Source: Vombatus ursinus (lineage: Eukaryota > Chordata > Mammalia > Diprotodontia > Vombatidae). From it: a stretch of DNA of 64,000 nt. Both the position numbers and the translations under genes were made by a program. Positions 22,387 through 33,122 of this stretch are shown here, one piece after another. The notes beneath the pieces were generated by a model, which made no database searches, was not told the origin of the DNA, and saw nothing but the letters and a program-made list of their open reading frames with translations. Where the stretch lies: the NCBI RefSeq assembly GCF_900497805.2, contig NW_020954588.1, positions 6,988,464 to 7,052,463 of the forward strand. Reading direction: 5' to 3'. Positions within the stretch are counted from its first letter, which is position 1. Each line of letters opens with the position of its first letter.

Positions 22387-22762
22387 AAGGCCGGGATGTC
22401 AAGGGCCTAGAGGACTAGGACCACAACTGTTTCAGAGTAGTGAAGCCATCAGGATCGAACATAGGTGTGGTAAACACAATTACCTACCCACATGTTGGAG
22501 AAAACAAAGGTTGGAGTCAAGAGTCATAGACTGATGGAAATGGGACCAAAAAGTCCAGAATTTCCCAAATTAATAAATCAGCCTCAGAATACTACTCTGG
22601 GCTTTGAACTAGACTGCCAGAACCCCAAAATACTGGTCCCAAGGGTGGGTGTGATAGAAATGACATACACCTGTGAGAATAAAGGGGTGGGCGGATCAGA
22701 AAAACCAAGGAGTAAAATAGATGGAACTAAGCCTCTATACAAAAACAAATAAAACTGGTTGG
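22387..22762. mobile_element. Unidentified 376-bp insert within the L2
   Basis: L2 sequence runs to 'gtagcaagaaagc' at 22386 and resumes with 'ccagtttggctagaagg' at 22763. In related L2 copies these two words are adjacent. The intervening 376 bases match no family I know. No convincing target duplication or terminal repeats were seen. Confidence 0.6.
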
Positions 22763-23620
22763 CCAGTTTGGCTAGAAGGTAGAGTGGGTGAATGTGAGGA
22801 ACACAAAATGTCTAGAAAGGTAGGTGGGGTCCAAATTGCGGTAGGCTTTAAATGCTCGCCCAAAGGTTTTCTATAGGGAGAGTCACCGGAGAGTTTTAAG
22901 CAGGAAAGTGCCATGGTAAGTCTAGTGTTTTAGGAATATTCTTTTAGCTGTTGGATTAATTTCGAAGATGGATAGAGAAGGAAGGGACTAGAAAGCCAAC
23001 AATTCAATTAAGAGGCTAATATAATAGATGATAAAGGCGTGATGTAGGACAGCGGCTCTGGGACATGGGACTGATTTCAGAGATAGAGCTGACAAGACTC
23101 GGTAACTGAAATGGAAACAATAGTGAAGCAATGAGAAAAGTCAACGTAACTTTGAAGTTGTGAACCTGGGTAAATGGAAGGAAATAATGGAAGTGGAAAA
23201 TTGAAAGTTTGGTTGAAAAATGGGTTTGGGGGAAAAGATAAGTTTGTGGACATAGTGAGATTGATGCATTGAAAAAATATTCCAAGGAAATTGAATATTC
23301 CATGTTCAATAGGTAGTTGGCAATGCTGAAATGGAGCTCAGGAGACAGATTACAGCTAGATACGTATATACAGAGAAATATACCTATATCTATTTATCTA
23401 TGTAAATTTGGGAGATATTTGCACAAACTCATGCAGATATTGAACCCATGAAAGTTAATGAGATAACCAGATAACCCACAGTGAAAGTTTAGAGAAGGAA
23501 GAGGCCCAGGATTAGAGGAGCCATATTCACTTAGGATGGTAGATGATCCAGCAAAGGATCTGCCACTTTGCTCATAGTAATTCAAGAATTTATGAACAGA
23601 TCTAACTATAGAGCATTCTA

Positions 23621-24234
23621 TAAGAGGGAGAAAGGGAAAGCTATGTAATCTAACAGGATGTACATTATAAGTTCTGCTAAAGAGAGTATGAGAGCACCAA
23701 AATGTTGGTCATACAGGAAGCCACAACCTTAGTCTTGATGACATTTTTGGGACTTTTTTTTTAAATATTTATTCCTGCTACTCAATTTATGAGTTAAGGC
23801 CCTCCTTGCTACATGAATAGTAAGAGTCAAAAACTTAAGGGTAAATACTAAGATAACCAACATTAGGGCACAAAATGACTGGGACTTTAGTCCCTACAAA
23901 GCACTAGTAGTAATCTTAAGAGTATAAGATTCTATACAAAATGGAAAGAAGAAAAAATCCATATCATAATCCATATTTTTAAAAGACTGCCAACTATATC
24001 TCCTGAATTTTAAATAAATATTGAAATCTCAGGCATTTGGTTTTTGTTAGCAGTAATAACTAAAGAGGCAGTAAAACCAGCTGAAAAGGTTCCACTGGGA
24101 TTTCCATAAGTGTAAACACATCCAGAGACAAAGGGGCAGACTGATACATTCGACATCATCAACATAACCTGGATTCTACTGTTTGACTACTGCCCTTTGT
24201 ATTATACTCAAGAGGATGGTTCTCAACAGGCTTG
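23621..24234. other. Unassigned sequence
   Basis: AT-rich and without recognised repeats. 'ttcgacatcatcaacataac' near 24150 is not part of any family I know. Confidence 0.4.
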
Positions 24235-24412
24235 AAAAATTCAATCACCGGGGCAGTTAGGTGATGCACCGGGCCTGAAGTCAGGAGGACCTGAGTTCAA
24301 ATCCGGCCTCAGACCAAACACTTGACACATACTAGCTGTGTGACTCTGGGCAAGTCACTTAACCCCCAACTGCCTTACCAAAAAAAAAAAAAAAAAAAAA
24401 AATTCAATCACC
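24235..24412 (+). mobile_element. Young CORE-SINE with 15-bp target duplication
   Basis: Perfect 15-bp copies of 'aaaaattcaatcacc' lie at 24235-24249 and 24398-24412. The body starts 'ggggcagttaggtgatgcac', keeps 'cctgagttcaaatccggcct' and 'cagaccaaacacttgacaca', and ends in a run of more than 20 A. About 15 bases of the head are deleted ('gtggatagagcac' in relatives). Confidence 0.95.
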
Positions 24413-24709
24413 TAAAATTTTGGTCAGTTTAATAGAACGGAAGCCCCAACTAGGCCCTCTTCCCTAAAAAGCTGGCCCTGGCTAATAGCCCTTCCAATAG
24501 CATGATCCTGGCAATACTCAGAAACCATACCCTGGCATTCTTCTGGTATTTCTGGGTTTTTGCTCTTAGGTAATTCCCAGAACTTTCCTTAAAGTGGCCT
24601 GTGCACTTGAAGAAAAATGGCTGCAACACTGAAGAGCTGGCAGCTGTTCTATTCACTAGCCCAAACTTTTGGCAAAAACTCTAACATCAATTGTATTTCA
24701 ATTTTATGA
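24413..24709. other. Unassigned sequence left of the coding-like stretch
   Basis: Not a recognised repeat. Open on the minus strand at 24450-24656, without family resemblance. It may belong to the same insertion as the coding-like stretch that follows. Confidence 0.35.
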
Positions 24710-25066
24710 GCACCTGATATAAAATATCTTTTTGTGTTTTATCATATGGATAATCTGAATTTTACAATTTATTGCATGAAAATTCAAACTACATCTGAAC
24801 ACTACCAATTTGATCAACTGAGAAGAGATTCCTTCAAACAACTGTGGTTTGCTTGCAGAAGAATGGAAATTAACTGGATCATGGCACATTTTGGGCCCTG
24901 AAATATACTGAAAGGCTGCAAAATTATTGATTTGTGGGAATGTGAGGTGGGAATAGCATACTGCAAAGATAAAGGAATCAAGGAAATTTTGGACCAAAAT
25001 AGAAGAAACTATGCTTACTTTCAAAACGAAAAATTACTACATGTAAAAAATATTCTTGATACATAA
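24710..25066 (+). pseudogene. Unrecognised coding-like stretch, probably a decayed gene copy
   Basis: One plus-strand frame runs 118 codons to a final stop with a single interruption. Its composition is protein-like, with segments such as 'QFDQLRRDSFKQLWFACRRM' and 'KIIDLWECEVGIAYCKDKGI', then 'LDQNRRNYAYFQNEKLLHV'. I do not recognise the family. There are no splice signals at its ends and no clear poly(A). The minus strand is also open over 106 codons (24704-25024), so low stop density may flatter it. Candidate explanations are a processed host pseudogene or part of a DNA transposon's transposase. Confidence 0.35.
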
Positions 25067-25415
25067 ATAATTTAATCTATGGAAGGCCTGTGGGAAAACA
25101 TGGACAATGTTACACAGTATGAAAAAGCACGAACAGGTTGTAATCTGTAGCCACTGGGGAAGTTGCCTCATTGATAAGATAATGGTTCTGCTGAAATTGG
25201 AAAGTATAACTACATAATATCATATTTAATATTTTAGAGAAGAAAATACTGCAACACTGAAATTCTCTCACAAACCTATTCATATAGAGTGAAACACAAG
25301 GATACTACAGAAAACATTTTGGGAAATGCTGGTCTACACAATGATTGATAATCAATTTGATTCACTGTTTCAATGAAATGACTTGCTGAGTTTTAATGAA
25401 TTAGCTCAACTAATA
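25067..25415. other. Unassigned sequence
   Basis: Follows the coding-like stretch. Nothing recognised. Confidence 0.4.
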
Positions 25416-25685
25416 ACCACAGCTAGCATTTACATAGCACTTTCAAGGTTTGCAAAGTGCTTTACAAATATTATCTCGTCTGATCCTCATGACAACTCTG
25501 GGGGGTAGAACTCCTATTATTAACCCTGTTTTACAGATGAGGAAACAGAGGCAACCAGAGGTTAAGCAATTTGCCCTGGGTCACATAGCTAGTAAGTGTC
25601 TGAGGTCAAATTTGAGGCCAAATTTATGAGGTCTTCCTGACTCCAGGCCCAGAATTCCATTTCCTAAAAATCACCTGGCTGCTGT
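25416..25685 (-). mobile_element. MIR-type CORE-SINE
   Basis: Antisense, nearly complete: 'cacagctagcatttacatag', 'gtttgcaaagtgctttacaa', 'tttacagatgaggaaacaga', 'gtcacatagctagtaagtgt', 'ggtcttcctgactccaggcc'. Confidence 0.88.
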
Positions 25686-25769
25686 AATCTTGTGATTTTA
25701 AACTTAGCAAAATGTTAAGAAAAAAAGGCTACTTAGTATTGTAATTTTTTCCATTCCTTTCCTCAATGG

Positions 25770-25850
25770 GGCTGGGGCAGGTTGGTCAGTGGAAAGACTG
25801 CTTAATTTAGAGTTAGGGATCTAGGATCAAATCCCAGTGGTTTCTATACT
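25770..25850 (+). mobile_element. SINE 5' fragment
   Basis: Head and core of a SINE: 'ggttggtcagtggaaagact', 'gagttagggatctaggatca', 'aatcccagtgg'. Confidence 0.5.
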
Positions 25851-26084
25851 CTTTATCACTCTGACCACCTTCCTCTAGATTATGGAAAAATACAGTTCCC
25901 AAGCTGCTGGTGGTATAGAGAGCCCTCCACTCATTATCCTGCAGTCCTAAATAGCTCATGGGACAGCTTGTCAATCTTCCTTTTATAATGTGGTTCCCAT
26001 GACTAAACAATACCATATGCGGTCATGCCAGCCATGATACCATTTTTTTAATGCAGCCCAAAATGGGGGGTGAGAGGGGTAGGA
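25851..26084. other. Unassigned sequence
   Basis: Contains 'ataatgtggttcccatgact' and a minus-strand frame at 25813-26016 without family resemblance. It may be a remote end of the L3/CR1 to the right. Confidence 0.35.
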
Positions 26085-26275
26085 GGTTAAGGGAGCCAGC
26101 TCCAAGTCAGGAAAAACTGCATTCAAGTCCTATCTCAAATACATCATGGTTGTCTGACCATTCAGTGCTTCAGAAGGTGTCTCAGACTATAAATTGCAAA
26201 TCAGTTGCTGATCTGCATTGGTAGAGGAAGTTTTCTCACAGGCAGTTAGTTCTCTGTACCAATAAAAAGACTATG
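26085..26275 (+). mobile_element. CORE-SINE of a third type
   Basis: 'aagtcaggaaaaactgcatt' and 'caagtcctatctcaaataca' are the core. The 3' half 'gcttcagaaggtgtctcaga', 'gctgatctgcattggtagag', 'tctgtaccaataaaaag' differs from the other SINE types in the window. Confidence 0.75.
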
Positions 26276-26585
26276 AACTATTTTTATATCCATGTCACAT
26301 TACTAACTCATAGCCTCATTAAGTCACCTAAAATTGCCAGGTTTAAAAAAAAAGAATTGCTGTAAATCAGATCTATTCCAACCTATAGCCATGTAGCTGA
26401 TCTTCTGAACCTAAGAACAAAACTATACATTTATTTAATGTGATTTTTAAAAGATGTGTTGTGATCCTTTGAATCCTGATTGTGTTTTATCTAACAAATT
26501 AGTAACTCCTCTCAATTCTGTGTCTGGCAAATTTGAATAGCATGCTTTCTGTTTCTTTATCCAAGTCACAAATAAAAAATGTTAG

Positions 26586-26795
26586 GGAGTCAACATGGTA
26601 CATGTAGTGCAAAGAGCAAGAGACTACGAGTGAGGAAACCTGGGTCACCATCCCAGCTACTCTAGAATTTGCTATATGACCTTAGACAAAGACATTCAAC
26701 CTTTCTGTGACTTAATTTCCTCATCCATAAAATCACGTGGTGGTACAAGATGATACCAAAGGTCCCTGTAAGCTCTAACAATCTATGAATCCATG
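26586..26795 (+). mobile_element. MIR-type SINE inside the L3/CR1
   Basis: 'catggtacatgtagtgcaaa', 'gtgaggaaacctgggtcacc', 'ctatatgaccttagacaaag', 'cttaatttcctcatccataa', 'ctctaacaatctatgaatcc'. Confidence 0.85.
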
Positions 26796-26932
26796 CTGGA
26801 CAGCAGAAGGTCACATACAGTTTCAGAGAATGTCATTAAGAGATATCTCTCATTTTCTCTCAAAAATGACTCAGATCAATTAACAAACACTATTTGAATA
26901 GTTTTTCAACCACTTAAATGAACTTTTATTAT

Positions 26933-27115
26933 CCAGCTCATATTTCTTTTTTCTTTTTTTTTTTTGAGGGGGCAACTGGGGTTAAGTGACTTGCCCAGAG
27001 TCACACAGCTAATAAGTGTCTGAGGCTGGATTTGAGCTCAAGTCCTCCTGATTCCAGGCCCGCTGCTCTACCTACCCACTGAGCTACTTAGCAGCCCCTC
27101 CAGCTCATACTTCTT
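26933..27115 (-). mobile_element. CORE-SINE inside the L3/CR1, 16-bp target duplication
   Basis: Flanks 'ccagctcatatttctt' (26933-26948) and 'ccagctcatacttctt' (27100-27115) differ at one base. The body is antisense: T run, 'gcaactggggttaagtgact', 'gtcacacagctaataagtgt', 'gagctacttagcagccc'. L3/CR1 sequence continues seamlessly after the duplication. Confidence 0.95.
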
Positions 27116-27244
27116 AAACTTGTGGATAAGAATATCTTGAGAAAGTTGGTCAAATGTAGTGATGAACTCAAGATACACCACTTCCACAGTAGTCTCAATT
27201 TATTAGACAATTAATTCTAACAAAAAAATAAAATGAGGTTAATT

Positions 27245-27390
27245 GGCCTGAGTTACTTATTATGTGTAATCTTAGGCAAATCACTTCACTTTCTGGGTCT
27301 CAGTTCCTTCATTTATAAAATGAGAAATTTGGAACATGTTTCCGCTGAAGGCCCCTCTCACTCTAAATTTTATGATACTCTGGCCCTGAC
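27245..27390 (+). mobile_element. MIR-type SINE inside the L3/CR1
   Basis: 'gtgtaatcttaggcaaatca', 'tgggtctcagttccttcatt', 'aaggcccctctcactctaaa', 'ttttatgatactctgg'. Confidence 0.85.
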
Positions 27391-28311
27391 AATACAAATT
27401 CCTAATGATCATTATTTTCCTTTTCTACATGGTTATGAACCTTCTGTTTAATAATCCATTCTAGAACTTTGCCAGGGATCACTGTCAAGTTCAGCAGTCT
27501 AGTTTCTAGAATTCATCCTTTCCCAAATTTTGAATATCTAGACAACGTTCACCCACCTCCAGTCTTTTGGCACTTCCTCCAGTGTCCGTGATTCCTCAAA
27601 GATTTCTGATAATGGTTCCACAATCACATCTGCCAGTCCTCTTTCAGTTTCTTGGGATGTGATTCGCCTGAGCTTGGAGAATCACTTAAGGCAGCTAGGT
27701 GCTCTCTTACTATATCCTCACCTATCTTGAGCTTCAACTTCTTCTTAATCATGTCTGTTCTATCTTTCCAGTTTGCAGATCATTATCCTTAATATAGAAG
27801 ACAGAAGCAAAATGGGAGTTAAGCAGCTCTGCTTTCTCTGCCACCTGTTAACATCATCCCATCTGCCCCAAACCACAGGTCTATCCCGTTCTTATTTGTT
27901 TTGCTCCTTCTGAGCATAGCTCTTAAAGCCCCTTTAATTGTCCTTGGAATTTCCGAGGTGTAAGCCTCGACGTGTTCTGGATTTAGCCTTCCAGAGTCTC
28001 TTCTCACAGGCTTGTGCCATGTTTAATCAGTCCTGTGATATGTGTCCTCCTTTCACAAAAACCATTTTGTGAAAGTTCCTTCCATCTCTGTGTTCATCAA
28101 AGAGTGTTCTGAGCAGCCACACGGGTTTCATTAGATTCCTTCCCCTCAGCTTTCTCTTTGGATTTTTTTGTGACAGAATTTATTTGAGAACTTCTCACCT
28201 CTTTGGAACACATTCCCCTACTATAGCCGCCACCACTGGGATCATATCTTTTCTTTGCAAATTCTGAAATCCAATTTCCTGAAGTCTAGGCCGCATTTAA
28301 AGTTAAGTGAA

Positions 28312-28505
28312 CTACATTCAAATCCTGTCTGGGTCAAATACTAGTCTAGTACCTGTGTCACCTTCAACAAATAACTTCATGTCTATGAGCTTCAATTTCC
28401 TTACCTATAAAACGAAGGGGTTGAACCTCTAAGGTCCTTTCCCATTCTAAATTTATGACTCCATGTATGTTCCATTAAAGGCCCTCTCAACTCTAAATGT
28501 ATGAT
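28312..28505 (+). mobile_element. MIR-type SINE inside the L3/CR1
   Basis: 'attcaaatcctgtctgggtc', 'gtgtcaccttcaacaaataa', 'aatttccttacctataaaac', 'ggttgaacctctaaggtcct'. The last 40 bases look like a second MIR end. Confidence 0.85.
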
Positions 28506-29084
28506 TTTAAGATCATTTTACTATGCCCCAAATTCTCAATGGCTTCATACATTAGATGGCACAGCTACTATTTCCCATGATTTTTAAAATTAGGTCCAAA
28601 GTATAGTTTCCCTTATGAATTCCTAATTTTTTTTTTTTTTGGTAAAACAAAACTGTTAGCAAGGAAAGTCAACACTGTATTACAGAAGTGGTTTTAGCAG
28701 ACTGAGATGTCCAGCAATTGTTGGGATAACTGAAGTCTCCTATCACTAAATACTTCCTTTGTACTTGTATTATATATTAGAAAAATATTGTAAATACCCT
28801 CCATGTAAATGTTGAAGTCAAGGGAGCAATACAGGTCACATCCACAAAAACGTCCCTTCTGTTCCTCTCTATTCTCACCTAACGATTGACAACTAGGGTT
28901 CTACCCTCAGGTTAGTAGATTTCCACACAGGTCTTCTTGACAGTCAGTATTATACATTTGTCTTTATATTATATATGCTCCTTACCAAAGTATATTCTTT
29001 CATTGTTCCTCAATTATTGATAGATAGATCCATATGTCTACATATTTATAGATATATATAGATACAGATTATCTCCATACTACA

Positions 29085-29368
29085 CATTAATATAGGGCAG
29101 CTAGGTGGCACAGTGGATAGAGTGCTGGGCCTGGAGTCAGGAAGACTCCACTTCCTGAGCTCAAGTCTGGCCTCAGACACTTACTAGCTGTGTGACCCTA
29201 GGTAAATCACTTAACCCTGTTTGCCTCAGCTTCATCATCTCTAAAATGAGCTGGAGAAGGACACAGCAAACCATTTCAGTATTTTTGCCCCTCCCAAAAA
29301 AACCCAAATGGTGTCATGAAGAGTTGGACATGACTGAAACAACCGAATAACAACAAATGCATTAATAT
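29085..29368 (+). mobile_element. CORE-SINE, full-length long type, 9-bp target duplication
   Basis: 'cattaatat' flanks it at 29085-29093 and 29360-29368. Head 'gggcagctaggtggcacagt', core 'ctcaagtctggcctcagaca', middle 'aaaatgagctggagaaggac', tail 'gagttggacatgactgaaac' ending 'aataacaacaaa'. Confidence 0.95.
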
Positions 29369-29560
29369 GGAGCTCTAAGCATCAGTCTCAATTCTCTTTC
29401 CTGCTATTTTCTCCTGTGAATTAAACTGGCTAACTCCTCTACTACTGTTCTTTCACTGTCACACCTGGTGCCCTCTGGTATTATCTAATGTAACAATTTT
29501 TTCTTAACATTTTTTTCTGCCTCTCTCCCCAATTTTTATTTAAAGTTCTTTTGACCAGGT

Positions 29561-30651
29561 CAGTGAGTCTTCTGTCAAACATGCTTTTCCCAGTTCTCAT
29601 TAAATAGACTCCAGCCCTTGTCAGGAACCCATCATTCTGGCAGCATAAACAATAGTCCAGAAAACCAAATTTTGTTTTTCAATATTAACTAGGTAATGAA
29701 CTATTCACTTCCTGAAAGAGCAAAGGAGCTTTCCAAAAGTTTTGACCCCTTCTTTTCTATATTTCAACATATTCAGATCTCTCCCATTCTAAAAAATAAA
29801 CCATCAAAAAATTAATTCAATTTTTACAGTTAACTTATTCCTACTCTACAAATTTCATCCTTGAGAACATCACCTAATTACATACGATCACTCAGCTCTC
29901 TCTAGCTTTATTTTTTTTTTTATATATTCAACAGAATTAATTCTTAGGCTTTTAATCTAGCCTGATCTATGTTATAAGAACAAGTGCATTCTAGTGCAAG
30001 GCTAGCCAGGGGAGCATAGCCTAGATCTGGGGAGGAAGATTTATCTTAGATATCTTGCTTATGAAACGGTTTATTTTTAGCTCTTTCAAAAGTTGTAACA
30101 GCCCCAAGAGCTATGGGAATGATCCTAAGTAAAGAACAGCCTCTGAAGTCTCTGCTTATGGTTTAAGGCTTAGGAAGTCTCTGATGAGCTCTTTTACAGA
30201 ATTCAAGTCTGTGAGGATTCTAGACTGTAAAGAAAAGGGGTCAAAAGTATAGTAAAATAGGCTTCTGTATAAGACAGGTATGGAAGCACAATCCTGGTAA
30301 TCTATTGCCTTCAAGTACACTTGGAGTCAGCACAGATTGATTTTGGAGTGATAAAACTCCTACCTTGGTCAATGGATCTTATGCTATTTTCCCCTATATT
30401 ACACTTGTGTGAACTATATCATCTGTTCCTATGGTTTTGATTAGCATATTCATTTCTTCAGGATGCCCTTTGTAGTTTCTACTTCAAAGGTTTCATTTTT
30501 AGCAAGATGCCAAAATTAACACTGTACAATGACCAGACCTAAGAATTGCAAAATACCCAGCATATTTTTTAATCTGAAGTCCTTCGCACCCAGTTTTCCA
30601 AACATGATTAAAAAGTATTTCCAAAAACTTGTCAATGAATCATTTAAAAAC
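29561..30651. other. Unassigned sequence
   Basis: No repeat family recognised apart from a T run near 29909-29920. It may include further decayed L3/CR1. Confidence 0.35.
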
Positions 30652-30818
30652 ATACGGAAGAGGGGGCAGCTAGATGGCACAGTGGATAGAGCACTGGCCC
30701 CGGATTCAGTAGGACCTGAATTCCAATTTGGCCTCAGACACTTGACACTTAGTAGCTGTGTGACCCTGGGCAAGTCACTTCACCCCACTGCCTCGCCCAA
30801 AAAAAAAATATGGAAAAG
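30652..30818 (+). mobile_element. CORE-SINE with poly(A)
   Basis: Imperfect 10-bp flanks 'atacggaaga' and 'atatggaaaa'. Body: 'ggggcagctagatggcacag', 'cctcagacacttgacactta', 'gtgtgaccctgggcaagtca', then an A run. The overlapping frames on both strands at 30516-30828 are this SINE. Confidence 0.93.
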
Positions 30819-31099
30819 AACAAAATAAAGTTCAGAAGAGGATATGGAAAACCAGGCAATAATGGCACTATCGCATTAAATTTAATATACTTAAAAAAAA
30901 TAAGCAATATATAATAGATTCACAATTTCATATATAATCCTCAATTTCTGGACTTCTTTGTATATGGAAATGTTCACGTTTAATGATGTTCTCTAGTTCG
31001 TACTTATGTAAAATCATTATATTACCTAAAATGTCTTACTCTTCTCATAAACTAAGAAAAACCCATTTCTTTGTCTATATACCTAAGATACCACACTAA

Positions 31100-31220
31100 A
31101 GCATTTTGCAACCTTGGACAAATCGCTTTGCTTCTCTAGTCTCAGTTTTCTCATGTATAAAATAAAGGGGTTGAAGAGAGGATTTCTAAGGTTCTCTCCA
31201 GCCCTTCAAGATCATACATG
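31100..31220 (+). mobile_element. MIR-type SINE, 3' part
   Basis: 'caaccttggacaaatcgctt', 'ctagtctcagttttctcatg', 'aaataaaggggttgaagaga', 'ttctctccagcccttcaaga'. Confidence 0.8.
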
Positions 31221-31559
31221 GATTATTATAATCTTTTTAATTTTGGTTTTCTCATTTCCAGGGTCTCATCCCCTTCCATCTGTCCAAAGCGGTCTTGCCA
31301 AAATCTGTTGACCACATTTACTCCTTTAACTTCTTGCACTTTATACTAATTATTATCTTTGCTTCTAACATCATCATCAGATCAAGTCTGACTGTCATTT
31401 TTAAATTTCTTTACTTTCCTACAAAAAAAAATTTCATTTCACATCTTTCTCATTCCCATTTCCATCTGTCTTTATTCAAGCTTTCCCACTTCAGTTCAAT
31501 GCATCTCATATATTCATAAGTACTGACTGAATTTTCCTTATGACTAAAACAATCTGACA
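31221..31559. other. Pyrimidine-rich unassigned sequence
   Basis: Possibly decayed sense L2 ORF2 by composition ('tccccttccatctgtcc'), but too diverged to assign. Confidence 0.3.
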
Positions 31560-31855
31560 CTTGGAATCCTGAGTCTAAGCCACTGCCTCCTTCAGCTCAC
31601 CTTTGTCCAAAAATTCACCTCTTTTAGGAAACCTATTCAAATTAGGGGAATAAAAGGATGTTCATTCATAGAACAGTAGAGTTACATACTGCTGAACTTC
31701 ATTACACCTTGGAGACATTATTTAGAAAAGAGCAAAAACTGTACTTATTCTTATGTTTTTCTGAGCCCCTCATAATAAGTCCATGCTCTATAGCTTTGAA
31801 TACTGTGTTTCATGACTAGCATATTGTGAGCAATTAATAAACAACAGCAAAAGGC
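31560..31855 (+). mobile_element. Probable decayed L2 3' end
   Basis: 'attcacctcttttaggaaac' and, after a break, 'tgagcaattaataaacaac' resemble an L2 3' region. Divergence is high. Confidence 0.4.
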
Positions 31856-32571
31856 ATGTTTGCCAAATGGAACACATGCAATTGCCTAGGTACAAAAAAA
31901 GGCTGCTAAGCAGAAAACAGAAAATGTTATCTACTACCAACAGTCCGCATGGTTAGAGTAGATCAAGGGAGGTGGGTATAACTAGAGAGATCAGAGTTTA
32001 ATATTATCAACAGACACAGGGCACTTAGCTTTAGAAATCACTCACATAAAAATACCACAGCTCCTCTTGCTAGGTAAACTGCCTTTAACTATGTTACAGA
32101 TAGGAAGGAACTAGTTTATACACAGGTATTATATTTCTCAAATACTTATATAAAAATACTCAGGCTGATGAATAGCGTGGATGAAAAGAGAAAAAGAATT
32201 CCTAAAATGAATTTAAACTTTAAAACACTCAAGATAAGGGAGATGAAGCATTCCACAGAGGACTTAAAGCTATAGAACGGCCTTTTTGCCCTGGAACTAA
32301 TAACAAAGTCATCAACATAAACCGTTACAATTCCATATGAATTGCAATTAAGAATGAGAATGGTATAAAATCTGAAAGTCATACCTTAATTCTGACAAAA
32401 AAAACCTTTGTGCCCAAAAAATATTCATTCAAATATCTTAAAGTTTCATAAACATAAATAGTTCATTTTACCATCAGGAAAATAATCAAGAGAAGTTTCC
32501 TACCACAAATGGATGGAAGTGTCAAGACCAATATTTAGTACAAGCATACCCCAATTTACCAATCAGTTTAC
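31856..32571. other. Unassigned sequence with a YVDD-containing frame
   Basis: No repeat recognised. A minus-strand frame at 32146-32382 (78 codons) contains VTVYVDDFVISS; see findings for why it is treated with caution. Confidence 0.4.
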
Positions 32572-32701
32572 AGGATCATAAACTTAGAGCTGGAAGGGAC
32601 CCTAGAAATCATATAATCCACTCCAGATAAGACATGGAGACCCAAACAGATTAAGCGACTTGTTTAGGCCCCCAAAGCTATTAGGTGGTATAAAGTCCCT
32701 G
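32572..32701 (-). mobile_element. Old mammalian SINE-like repeat, left half
   Basis: 'ggatcataaacttagagctg', 'gaagggaccctagaaatcat', 'gcgacttgtttaggcccc'. The right half lies at 33123-33195 beyond a family R insertion. Confidence 0.6.
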
Positions 32702-33122
32702 CCCAAGCACCAATGACGGTTATTTTTTGGGCCCGCCTGGCTCAGAGTGAATGTAAATAGTAACTGTTTCTCTTTTGGCCATCAACCCTGAAGGTCTTCC
32801 CTTCCCAGTTTGACTTTTTTTTTCTTTTTTTGATTAAAGGAGCTATCCCTGGGCTCACTTCTTAAAGAGGCCTATTCACTAAATGGGCGTTGCCTCACTC
32901 AAAGTTAGAACCTGAAAAGAACTTAGCTTAAAAAAGGGCCAGGGTCTCCTACTGCATCCTAAACCATCTCCAGTCATCTTGATGAATATCTGGCCAAATG
33001 GTTCAGGAGAAGACAGTGAGGCTTGCACAGCCCTCCTTCACTCAAATCAAAGTCAATTGCAAGTCATGTCATCAACTCCCTGATGTCATGGTCCTCTTTG
33101 AGAACGAAGAACAAACATAACA
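32702..33122 (-). repeat. Repeat family R, longest copy (about 420 bp)
   Basis: Antisense. Read from 33122 leftward it starts 'gttatgtttgttcttcgttc', then 'gaggaccatgacatcaggga', 'agactggagatggtttagga'-like words, an internal A-rich stretch and 'ctctgagccaggcgggccc' near the other end. It sits inside an older repeat whose halves flank it, which sets its approximate borders. Confidence 0.65.

Larger units (their letters stand above)
21888..23620 (-). mobile_element. LINE L2 (older variant), interrupted twice
   Basis: Antisense L2 from its tail ('aaatttattaagcagccact') through 'gccctcaagaaacttacatt', 'gggccctgaagttacagagg', 'taggtggggtccaaattg' and 'tatagggagagtcaccggag' to the reverse-transcriptase region near 23.3-23.6 kb ('ggaagaggcccaggattaga', 'atgatccagcaaaggatctg'). 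It is split by a SINE at 22019-22169 and by an unidentified insert at 22387-22762. Confidence 0.8.
26440..29560 (-). mobile_element. LINE L3/CR1, about 2.2 kb of ORF2, five later insertions
   Basis: Antisense L3/CR1 in order: 'ggcaaatttgaatagcatgc', 'cttgtggataagaatatctt', 'aataatccattctagaactt', 'ccagtcttttggcacttcct', 'cacaatcacatctgccagtc', 'ggcagctaggtgctctctta', 'gagttaagcagctctgcttt', 'aattctgaaatccaatttcc', 'tgttgggataactgaagtct'. The order matches RT back toward EN. It is interrupted by SINEs at 26586-26795, 26949-27099, 27245-27390, 28312-28505 and 29094-29359. The right limit is approximate. Confidence 0.8.

Noticed and set aside
30516-30828. Overlapping frames of 85 and 99 codons on opposite strands
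   Set aside because: Both are produced by the SINE at 30652-30818 and its flanks.
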